A stretch of DNA of 64,000 nt, taken from the NCBI RefSeq assembly GCF_905475395.1, contig NC_058341.1, positions 31,759,501 through 31,823,500 on the forward strand, given 5' to 3'. A program made the position numbers and the translations under genes. Below are positions 1-10,183 of this stretch, piece after piece (the stretch's first letter is position 1; every line of letters begins with the position of its first letter). The notes beneath the pieces were generated by a model. That model saw only the letters and a program-made list of their open reading frames with translations. It was not told the DNA's origin and made no database searches. The stretch comes from Chrysoperla carnea (lineage: Eukaryota > Arthropoda > Insecta > Neuroptera > Chrysopidae).

Positions 1-90
1 TAGATTCGGACAAAGTAGTTTGTAACATGCAAAGATAAGACTGAGTAATCCTACAAGAGTTCCGTAACTCTAAAGTATTTATTTTTGCAG

Positions 91-3000
91 GTCTTGGTTG
101 GTTATATCATCTGATACAGTAATTCACCCAGATCACATGCAAGAACTTCGTATAATTGAAGCTTCGCATCCTGAATTATTGATTTTGGAAGGTTGTGAGC
201 CGCCCACAAACCGAACAGAACGATGTAAAAATGGTGGTTTAATGCCATTACGTTTTGATTATCCTCTAATTTTACAAAAAGCAACATTTTGTTTAATAAT
301 TCGTGGCATCACCTACGGATCACAAACATTTTTAGAAGCATTAGCAAGTAGTTGTATACCTGTGATTATTCATGATAGTATTGTCTTACCATTTTCACCT
401 CATATTGATTGGAAACGAGCTGCCATATTTATTTTGGAACGAAATATTAACACATTGATGGATGTTTTAAAATCCGTATCGGACAAACATATTGGTGAAA
501 TGCAAGAACAAATTGCATGGCTTTATGATATGTATTTTAAAGATATTAAAACTATTACTTTAACGTCGTTGGATATTTTACAAGATCGGATTAATCCACA
601 TTGGGCGAAGAAGTATGAAGATTGGAATGTTATTCCTTCACAGGTAAGACAGGGCTACATAGTATTTTTAGGCTTTTTAATTCGCGCAAAGCTGTAAACG
701 ATAAAGAAATTTATTGAAGTTTGAATTTCGGGAAGCGGTGATTTTTGAGAATACATCCGTGAACATTCAAAAATAACACAGTAAAAACATTGGTGCAAAC
801 TTCAATAAACTGTTTTTAACTAAGTTCATCAATTTTATCTAAAGCTATACCAATAGCTTTAATTTTCAACTTTTTGTAATTGTTTTAGCGTTCGAGTAAC
901 CCATTATTTTTACCAATTATGGGATCAAAAACTTTAGGATTTACAGCTGTTGTATTAACATATGATCGAGTTCAAAGTCTATTTACGTTAGTTGAAAAAT
1001 TATCTCGTGTTCCATCGTTAGTAAAAATCTTAGTTATATGGAATAATCAAAAAAAGGCACCACCCCATTGTAAGTAAAGTTTTAAGTAATTAGACTTAAA
1101 GGTTGCTGTTAATGTATTTTGTAATAGATATAGTCAATTCGCTAAAATCCAAAATTCATTTCATTTTATTTAAAATTACGTTAATAATAGAAGAAATTAA
1201 TGCAAAGAACAGAATAAGAGCATATTAAGTTTTTAAACATATCTAATTGAATGAAACTTTTTGCATTCGCTTCATTTTTGAGCTCCGCGATCTTAGCACT
1301 TCATGTGCGGAATTTCGATTGACCAATTATACCATCTGAAAGGTCAGAAATTGGTCATAAAAGGTCAGTTGGTCTCATTAATTGGTCAGCATCAGAAAAT
1401 TTTTTATTAAAGATTGAAAAAACTCCACCTATGCGCGATCGGGAAGCATTCGCTGATTATTGGTCAGCTAATATAAATAATTGGTCAGTTTAATTTTATA
1501 TTCAAAAAATAATATAATTTCGAAAAAATTTTCAATTTTTTCAACATTTGTACTAGGAGAACATAAGTGGGAATTAGTAGTTCCTGATAAGGAGAAAGGT
1601 GAGTAAGTGTTTTCACCCCGAAAGTCTAAAATTTTTATTTTGGCAGAAAGTTATTGGTCTGCCCACTAGAGGTCACACTCACCAAACACGGGTGTGCAGA
1701 CCACTAACTTTCTGACTTACGAGGTGACAACAATTACCTTGCTATCAGGTACTACTTATTCCGTCCGTCCTTGATGTTCTCCTAGTAGAAATGTGAAAAA
1801 AATTGAAGTTTTTGAACGAAAAAAAACTAATTTTTTCATCATTTACTAGGCAAACATGCTGTGATGGAAATTTGAAAAAAAATGAAAATAAAAATCAGAT
1901 TTTGTTTAAAAGATTTAATGAACTTTTTTTTAATATATGTCCTCACCTAGTTTCGAACCAAGGGACTATTTATTCGAAGTCAGATACGCTAACCATTATA
2001 CCATTAGGGCTCTGTTATTCGTATTAATAAATAATTATATTCATATTTTCGACTTTCTTAAATTATAACAAAAAGTAAAACTCATTTTCGGAAAATTTTG
2101 AGTAGTATTATTACAAAAAAAAAAGGCAAAAGAAGTTTGAAATACTTACCTATCGTGAAGTTCGAAATACTCACCTATTTTTAACTGAAATAATATTGTA
2201 TAGCTACAGAGAGATGGGGAAAAATAAAATAAAAACAGGGTTTGAGTTTTCAACTTTATTTAAATGAAATCAAAATACATAAAAACTATTTACGAATTAC
2301 TTGCACATAATTCCATATAATTAATTTCATCTTAAAAAAATTTTTTTGCATCAACTTTTTTTTTACAAACCAAATACCACACAAAAATAAAATGAAAATC
2401 CAAAAAGAATATTACGTATTTACAATCCAACTTCTTTATCTCACCTATATTTTATAAGAATTTAAGTTTGTACCTTTACTAAAAAAAAATTAATTAGTTA
2501 ATTAATAATTTTGTTCTGAAAGGAAAAATGGGATAGAGTAAAATAAAACAAAATTTAAAATATATAACGATATTTATTTATTTATATTAATTTGAAAACG
2601 TTATCCCGAAAATTGATTTTTTACTATATAAAATAACCATTATTATTATTCATTCAAATTTTTTATAGGTGACATATGTACAAATATATATAATACAAGT
2701 GAAAACAAACAATTGAATGAGTTAATTGTTGAAATACCATGCATAGTCAGTGTTGATTTATTTATCACATTACACATACAAACATGTGACACATACATAA
2801 CTGATAATCAAGTATAGTACCTATTATAAAATTTCCGCCTAATTGGCGCCCTCACGAGTAAACAGTGATGTTTATGAAAAAAAATTTTACATTTAAACTT
2901 TTGTTCTATCTCTAACGGTTTACAAGATGGGTCCTACGGACCCAAGACCCAATTCACCTATGATGCTCATTTACGAACTTGACCTCACTTTTTACGTCCT

Positions 3001-4631
3001 GAGTACGCTGTAAAAATTTCAGCTCGATATCTTTTTTCGTTTTTGAGTTATCGTGTCCACAGACGGACGGATGGACGGACGGACAACCGGAAATGGACTA
3101 ATTAGGTGATTTTATGAACACCTATGACAAAATTTTTATACTAACATCATTATTTTTAAGCGTTACAAACTTGGGACTAAACTTAATATACTATGTATAT
3201 TTCATATATACATGGTATAAAAAGAGTGAAAAATTTAAATAAAAGGAAAAATTCATTTTTTTAAAAGTAAAAATTTTATCCATTTTTTTTTTTATATGTA
3301 CTACTATCAAATATACATGTATATTTGATAGTAGTACATATAAAAAAAAAAAATTATAAAAAAAATATTTCCCCTACTCTGTCTGGTTTATAGTGAAGAG
3401 CTGTGCGTAAGTACTCACTGCCCTGATAAAACCATCCGGCTCAAAGCATGCGCGTTACGACAGAGACAACTTTTTTAATTTTTTTTAATATTAAATTAAA
3501 CTGACCAATTATTTATATTAGCTGACCAATTATCAGCGAATGCTTCCCGATCGCGCATAGGTGGAGTTTTTTATTTTTTCTGCGAATGAGGTGCTAAACT
3601 TATTAATTGACCTTGAAAAACTTTAATCTTTAATAAAAAATTTTCTGATGCTGACCAATTAATGAGACCAACTGACCTTTTATGACCAATTTCTGACCTT
3701 TCAGATGGTATAATTGGTCAATCGAAATTCCGCACATGAGGTGCTAAGATCGCGGAGCTTCATTTTTGGACCAATAAATTGAGATTTATGGCCTACACAA
3801 GCATAGTTTTATTATTGCAATCCAATTATTTGATTTTAAATTGATGTCTTGGAAGATTTATCGCTAACTATGCATCCGATGAGAAAAAAATAACTTCCTA
3901 CTAACGGCAATAATTTTTAACAAAGTACAAATTAAAAAATACAAAATCGTAAATTTAAAATTTTTTCAGCTTCACAATGGCCTAAAGTGAGTAAACCAGT
4001 AAAAGTGATTCAAACAAGTGCGAATAAACTATCAAATCGTTTCTATCCTTACGCTGAAATCGAAACGGAAGCAATACTTAATATTGATGATGATATAATT
4101 ATGTTAACATCTGATGAGTTAGAATTCGGTTATGAAGTGTGGCGTGAATTTCCTGATCGCATTGTTGGATTTCCATCAAGAACACATCGATGGGATAATG
4201 TAACATTATCATGGAAATATGAAAGCGAATGGACAAACGATATATCAATGGTTTTAACCGGTGCTGCATTTTTACACAAATATTGGAGTTATGCGTACAC
4301 GCATATTTTACCTGAATCGATACGTGATTGGGTTGATTCTCAAATGAATTGTGAAGATATAGCAATGAATTTTTTAGTTGCAAATATTACAAATCAATCA
4401 CCAATAAAAGTTACACCACGTAAAAAATTTAAATGCCCTGAATGTACGAATACTGAAATGTTATCCGCTGATTTAGGGCATATGGTTGAAAGATCTGCAT
4501 GCGTTGATCGATTTGCTCGTGAATTTGGTAAAATGCCATTACAAGCTGTAGAATTTCGTGCTGATCCAGTATTATTTAAAGATCCATTCCCAGAGAAACT
4601 TAAACGTTTTAATGATATCGGTAGTTTGTAA
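91..4631 (+). CDS. EXT2: Exostosin-2 (EXT2 / sister of tout-velu), 3' part, three exons
   Basis: Golgi type II glycosyltransferase that acts with EXT1 to polymerise the GlcA/GlcNAc backbone of heparan sulfate. Exons read as 91-643, 889-1069 and 3970-4631 (stop TAA), with phases 0 and 1 at the two joins; the 5' part lies outside the window. Exon 1 carries the end of the exostosin domain ([36 protein letters not shown]). Exon 2 begins the GT64 domain ([21 protein letters not shown]). Exon 3 has the DDD metal-binding motif in [10 protein letters not shown] (codons 4086-4094), the conserved [15 protein letters not shown] and [13 protein letters not shown] stretches, and KFKCPECT. The C-terminus [24 protein letters not shown] matches EXT2 rather than EXT1 or EXTL. 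The last intron (1070-3969) is enlarged by a transposon. No frame damage is seen. Confidence 0.95.
1281..1510 (+). repeat. Left terminal inverted repeat of the 9-bp-TSD transposon
   Basis: Reverse-complement match to the right arm over essentially its whole length. It contains TTGGTCA at 1351, 1382, 1460 and 1481, and the inverse TGACCAA at 1320. Such repeated subterminal motifs are typical transposase-binding candidates. Confidence 0.8.
1520..1822. mobile_element. Nested foldback/MITE-like element
   Basis: The left half (from ~1520; TACTAGGAGAACAT at 1551) is repeated in inverse orientation in the right half (ending with CCTAGTA at 1781-1787 and flank to ~1822). Matching arm pieces include the CCTGATA..AAGGT segment and AGAAAGTTA.TGGTCTGC. 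The arms leave only a short central segment near 1660-1690. It carries no coding capacity and lies inside the EXT2-intron transposon, so it was probably inserted after, or carried with, that element. Confidence 0.6.
1936..2014 (-). tRNA. Degenerate tRNA-like sequence (tRNA pseudogene or SINE head)
   Basis: On the minus strand there is an A-box-like TGGTATAATGGTTAGCG, a possible anticodon loop GACTTCGAA (TCG, Arg) and a B-box-like GGTTCGAAAC at near-normal spacing. The anticodon stem pairs poorly and the acceptor ends do not pair, so a working tRNA is unlikely. A tRNA pseudogene or a tRNA-derived SINE head trapped in the transposon is the better reading. Confidence 0.4.
2696..3223 (-). repeat. 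~550-bp interspersed repeat, copy A (inverted)
   Basis: Reverse complement of the repeats at 44576, 47989 and 63229. Shared landmarks, read on the minus strand, are: start TATACCATGTATATATG; GTTTAGTCCCAAGTTTGTAACG; a GTCC-rich stretch; GACACGATAACTCAAAAACG; GACGTAAAAAGTGAGGTC; CATCTTGTAAACCGTTAGAG; CATCACTGTTTACTCGTGAG; end CAATTGTTTGTTTTCACTTG. It sits inside the EXT2-intron transposon. Confidence 0.85.
3283..3352. repeat. Perfect 70-bp palindrome
   Basis: The sequence is self-complementary around the centre between 3317 and 3318 (core ATATACATGTATAT), ending in an 11-T run on the left and an 11-A run on the right. It lies just inside the right arm of the transposon. It could extrude a cruciform and is prone to replication slippage. 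Confidence 0.85.
3485..3759 (-). repeat. Right terminal inverted repeat of the 9-bp-TSD transposon
   Basis: Mirrors the left arm, with TGACCAA at 3502, 3523, 3652 and 3683, and TTGGTCA at 3714. It is about 45-50 bp longer than the left arm because of an inserted segment near 3575-3625. That segment contains GAGGTGCTAA, also found near the terminus (3737-3746), which suggests an internal duplication. Confidence 0.8.
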
Positions 4632-5139
4632 ATAATTTTTTTAAATATTTTTTATTAAATATATTATTACTATTTAAAACGGATTATTTGTTATTAACTT
4701 CCCATAGCGAATTTCCTCTTGTAAAAGGTCCGAAAATTTCTTCTTTATCTTTACGTTTCTTAATCAGGACAATGTAATAACACGGCTTTTAGATTAATAT
4801 CGTGTGTGTACACATGCTGCCTTTGTTGTTCGTCCGCATTTTTTTTAATAACATCAAGATGTGTTGAAAAGACTGCCAAGGCCCCGTAGAAATTGGTACG
4901 ATGGGGGAGGGGGGGAAAGGAAAATAAATCTTGAAATGTTTCTTTAAAATAAACCATTTATATGACTTTTAAAAAGTATGTAAAATATGCAACACTTTAC
5001 ATATAATGCAATGTTATTGTATTATAACAAATAATTTGTCGAAGAGGATAACTTACCGCTGCAGTCCTTCCAGTTTTTCACAGCAGTATATTAATTGACG
5101 GTAAGTTGATCGGTGCGACACGAAAATTCCAAATGTGGC
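4632..5139. other. Intergenic, EXT2 3' flank
   Basis: Contains ATTAAA at 4654-4659, a possible EXT2 polyadenylation signal, then AT-rich sequence with a G-rich patch near 4905-4920. Nothing else is supported. Confidence 0.5.
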
Positions 5140-5475
5140 CTATGTAGCTATTTCTTTTAAAAAGTAACCATTTAAAGCTCTTTTAAACACCGATTTTAAC
5201 AATCTCGGGCGAATATTTTCGCTGGCTAACAGTGTCATCCACAATAAATTTGGTGAAAAAAATCTACGGCCTTCTTGCAAAATATTTCTTTTAATTCGAT
5301 AATCAAAATTTTTTATTGATAGCAGCGGAAAATTTTTAATATGTGTAGGCCGCTTTGGCATATAAAATTTTACTGGTCCATTCTTTAGAATAAAACAAGG
5401 CAAATCTTTATGGTCTTTGGAGACACCACATATCACTCCTCTTATGATATTTACACCAGACATAAAGCCACCCAT
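5140..5475 (-). CDS. Unrecognised 111-residue ORF
   Basis: Single uninterrupted frame starting MGGFMSGVNII, basic, with no homopolymer runs. The start context CAACAAAAATGGG is a good insect initiation context, better than for most chance ORFs here. There is no clear signal peptide, transmembrane segment or known motif; the last half is rich in K, R, F and L (RRFFSPNLLWMTLLASENI). A GTAAGT follows the stop by about 80 bases on this strand, so a longer spliced form is possible. I do not recognise a family. Chance ORFs up to about 150 codons occur in this window, so it may not be a gene. Confidence 0.35.
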   Translation of the reverse strand: MGGFMSGVNIIRGVICGVSKDHKDLPCFILKNGPVKFYMPKRPTHIKNFPLLSIKNFDYRIKRNILQEGRRFFSPNLLWMTLLASENIRPRLLKSVFKRALNGYFLKEIAT

Positions 5476-6392
5476 TTTTGTTGACAGAATTATGATGTCT
5501 TTTTAATGATGATTTGAAAACTAACTTTCTTTTTATAATTTACTATGTAAAACGTTTTCATATTTAATTGATTGTTTATTATTTAAAAATAAAAGTTGCT
5601 TAATATTGAGTAAATAAAAACAATATATTTATTATTGTGTTTATGAAATTTTAATTAAGGGAATGAAATAAGCAAATATTGTTTTGTTTATAGTTGCCTA
5701 ATTTGTATCGTGTAGAACCGAATTAGGCGTCACACTGGGCAAAAATTTATGTTTAATGCATATTATTCATTTATTATTGATTTCTTCTGGTACTTTTTCA
5801 ATATCCAACGGATATCACGTGGTTTTATCTGCTAAACGGTGAAAATTTCTATAAAATGTTGACAAAACAGTCTCTTTTTATTCGAAGTAATCATTTAAGA
5901 AGTGAATCCCTGAATTATTTTAAGGGAGAATATTTTGAATCCAAAATTTACGAATCATGAATACTATTTTTTTTTATCAAGGGAGTGTAGTATAGTTTTA
6001 AAGATCTGATGATGAGGCAGTCAATTTTACAACGATTAACCTTAATACCTCAGAGTTTAGACTTAAAAATGATAACTACTAAAATGGCATGGCGGATTTA
6101 TGGTACTTAGTAATTCTGTGTAATTCGTCCCGAAATGTTCTTTGATTAAGATAGAAATATTACAGTTGTTTCCATGTGCTCCAACTTTCCGTATTAATAA
6201 AAGTTCTTTTTATATAACTTTAACAACCTATAACTGGAAAAATAAGTTAGAAACATACAAGCTAGAAACAAATATTTGATTGAATAACTCAAAAATTATT
6301 AAATGTTTGATAATTATACTCGAGTTAAGTATTATTTATAATTTATTTAAACAAATGTATTATTTTTATATACATAGAAATTGTATAATTGT
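5476..6392. other. Intergenic, no gene seen
   Basis: AT-rich sequence between the 5140-5475 ORF and the 3' end of NDUFS8. No supported coding frame, RNA gene or clear repeat. Confidence 0.5.
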
Positions 6393-6398
6393 TTTATT
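6393..6398 (-). terminator. Candidate NDUFS8 polyadenylation signal
   Basis: TTTATT on the plus strand (AATAAA on the minus strand), about 24 bases past the NDUFS8 stop codon. Confidence 0.5.
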
Positions 6399-6421
6399 GA
6401 GACTACAAACATTTAACAAAT

Positions 6422-7576
<1,155 letters not shown>

Positions 7577-8487
7577 TTCGAATAGATTTAATTTTCTGGC
7601 TTATTAATCGAAATTTGTTCGACTTTTTTTGACACTGCTATTAAAAATATACCGATTGCTCCTGCACAACATATCACTCTATGTCATAAAAATTGAACTA
7701 ATTTAACTACTTCTTTTTACCTCCATATACAGATTGGAATGACAAAAATCAGACAATTTGTCTCGAAAATATATAGGACAAACTAACCCCCTATAAATAT
7801 CTTGAATAAAAATATCTCCGGAAAATATCATAAGTAAAAAATATCTTCGTTTAAAATTTCCCCAACTTACACAACACTCGATTAAGTAATAAATACAAAA
7901 TACGAGTGAGAATGAAATGAGCTACTAAAAAAAAGGCCTTGAATCTATTAGTAATTAGAACCATCTGAACATGTGTTAACTCAACTCAATCTTAATTGGG
8001 AATGTTTACGACTCTTCTAATGTGAGCTATCAATAAATATCAATTCGTACTAGCTCTTCCTATATTATGTTAGCTCAGTCCAACTTGACTTTATTGTTAG
8101 AGATAATTTAATCGAAGTTATCGTACTCTCCCAGGGATATAATGGAAGGATTATTTGTTTTTTGTGAGCATAGTTTTCCGAATATATTATTTTATCATCC
8201 TAAAAATGTTGGCGGAGAATTTAGGTTTAAGAATTTTAGTGTTATGTATATAGAGTTTGTGCGGCGTTTATATAAAATGAAATAGATTATTTTATTTTCA
8301 AATTAAAATATTTTTTAATAATTTTATATAAAAAATAGTTTCTTTTTGTAATTTTTTCAGTAAATTTTGAGTGAACTAATGCTTTATGTAATTTATGACT
8401 TATATTTTCGTATATTTATAAGATTTCACATGTAAATTTTATAACCTAACAATTAAAATATAAACAGCCTGTGAAACTAGAGTAAAT
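7577..8487. promoter_or_regulatory. Intergenic space between divergent NDUFS8 and mRpL44 (probable shared promoter region)
   Basis: Nine hundred and eleven bases separate the two start codons, which point away from each other. AT-rich, with no clear TATA or initiator that I can single out. The promoter role is inferred from the head-to-head arrangement of two nuclear-encoded mitochondrial genes. Confidence 0.4.
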
Positions 8488-10138
8488 ATGTTTTCTACGA
8501 AATTTTTACCAAATACTTTAAAGGGATTTCGAAGTTTACAGCCGTTTTTAATTCAAACAAATGGTGGGAAACAAACAAATATATAAATTTTCTATTCATT
8601 AACCATAAAATTTCATTCTAGCTCAAAGATCATATAAAAGATGGTTCGCTCCAACATTAATGGAAATCAAAAGACGTAAAGATAATCTTGGCCCACAACC
8701 TCCATCAAAAAGATCATCGTTTATTGAATGGAATTATAATGCAGAATTATTTGCATTTGGAAAACGTTTAAATGAAAATTTTGATGAAAATTTATTAAAA
8801 AATGCGTTTGTAAATCGATCTTTTATTTTACAAGAAGAAGTGCGTCAACGTGAAGCTGGAGTCGATAACCCAGAAGTGAATTTAATTGATAATCGTAAAC
8901 TCATTGAAAATGGCGAAAATTTTATTTCAAAAATTGTTAAGAAATTTCTAGTAGATAATTTACCACAGTTTCCCGAAGAGGGTCGCAATGCAGTACATGA
9001 TTATTTATTATCCGAAACAGTTTTATCGAATATATCGTTTCATATTGGTACCAAAGATATAATTTTATCAGCGGTGAGTGTATTTGCCTTGTTGTTTAGT
9101 AAAAAAATTATTAGGGCCGTTTACTTGTGTTTGCAAAAGCATCTACAATCCCTTCACTGTCTGCAATACTTTGCAATTTTACCTATCCAGATTTGAATCT
9201 TTTTTTACCAACTTCAAAACCGAGGACCAAGAAATTTAATATTTAGATGTTAAATCTCGAACCATATTCATGTCAAAAAAGTGTCATTTTAAGGATTTTT
9301 AAATACCTATTCAATGATACCCCACTTAACATAGTTCGCCACCCTTCATTTTCATCTTATGCATGTAAGTTTGGTCCTTTGTGGCGTTCTAGAGACCAAA
9401 CACATGGGCCTATTAAAATTGTATAATACTTTATGTTTTTGAAGGAGTTTCCACCTAATGAATCAACTTTGGCTGATACGTTAAAGGCGGTTATTGGAGC
9501 CTTATTACAATCATCGGGAGAAGAACGCGCTGAAAATTTTGTTAAAGATTTTATACTAACACAACTAAATGGGAAAGATGTAAATGATATTTGGAGGGTA
9601 GACGATCCTATGGGTATTTTACAAAAATTACTAGCAGAACAAAATCGAGGAGAACCAGAACCGAGATTGTTAAATGAAGCTGGAAAGAATACTATTTTAG
9701 CATGTTTCGAAGTTGGAATCTATTCTGATAAACAATTGATTGCTTCAGGTAAAATATTTGAATAATTCAGAAGTAGGCTTTCAAAATGTAATTTGTTTAC
9801 AATAATTAAAATTCATTCTCAACTCAACTTATAATACGAGATTTTTACTAATTAATTACCTCGGTAATAAAGCAGCTGACAATGTCCTATTAACAGGGCC
9901 GGATTTAATTTGAACAAATTATGTATTGAAAGTCTGCTCCTCATTTATTTCAATTACTTATTGCTAAGCATACCCTCCTTACATGTTATTTTTCTTAATT
10001 TAAGGATTTGGAGAAAGCATACAAATTGCTATTGAAGTTGCAGCTCGACAATCATTAAAAAAAATATTCAAAACTGAAGATAATTTAGCACCATTTTCGT
10101 ATAATACACCTCAAAGTAGCATATCGTTAAACCCCTAA
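8488..10138 (+). CDS. mRpL44: Mitochondrial large ribosomal subunit protein mL44
   Basis: Mitoribosome large-subunit protein with an RNase III-like fold and a dsRNA-binding-like C-terminal region. Exons: 8488-8563, 8622-9073, 9445-9748 and 10005-10138, with phases 1, 0 and 1; total 321 residues (human 332). The N-terminus MFSTKFLPNTLKGFRSL is basic and amphipathic like a mitochondrial presequence. Matches to the family include FIEWNYNAELFAFGKRLNE, LADTLKAVIGALLQSSGEER (the RNase III-like block), the DPMGIL..LL segment and the GFGESIQIAIEVAARQSLKKIF end. The acceptor at 9444 has a weak pyrimidine tract (TTTTTGAAG) but the frame and homology continue cleanly. Intron 3 holds a CAGGGCCGGATTTA sequence near 9893 that resembles a transposon end. 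Confidence 0.93.
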
Positions 10139-10177
10139 TGTTATTGTTCTTGTAAATTTTATTTCGTAATTCTGTAA

Positions 10178-10183
10178 AATAAA
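10178..10183 (+). terminator. Candidate mRpL44 polyadenylation signal
   Basis: AATAAA 40 bases past the stop codon. Confidence 0.6.

Larger units (their letters stand above)
1281..3759. mobile_element. Non-autonomous DNA transposon with ~220-270 bp TIRs and 9-bp TSD (Mutator/MULE-like)
   Basis: Two long inverted arms (about 1281-1510 and 3485-3759) bound the element. The outer ends are AGCTCCGCGATCTTAGCAC on the left and its complement on the right. Immediately outside both ends is the perfect 9-bp direct repeat TCATTTTTG (1272-1280 and 3760-3768), as expected for a target-site duplication. A 9-bp TSD plus arms over 200 bp suits the Mutator superfamily; Merlin (8-9 bp) is an alternative. I see no transposase ORF inside, so it must have moved in trans. 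The interior is occupied by other repeats (foldback, tRNA-like segment, a ~550-bp family copy, a 70-bp palindrome). It sits in the last EXT2 intron and should be spliced out. Confidence 0.8.

Noticed and set aside
1803-2027. 74-codon ORF across the tRNA-like segment
   Set aside because: Lies in nested transposon sequence; the tRNA-like reading on the other strand explains the conserved-looking part.
7868-7962. Alternative NDUFS8 first exon ending at the strong donor TGT|GTAAGT (minus strand)
   Set aside because: Joining it to the exon at 7449 creates an immediate TGA; the 7576-7540 exon joins in frame instead.
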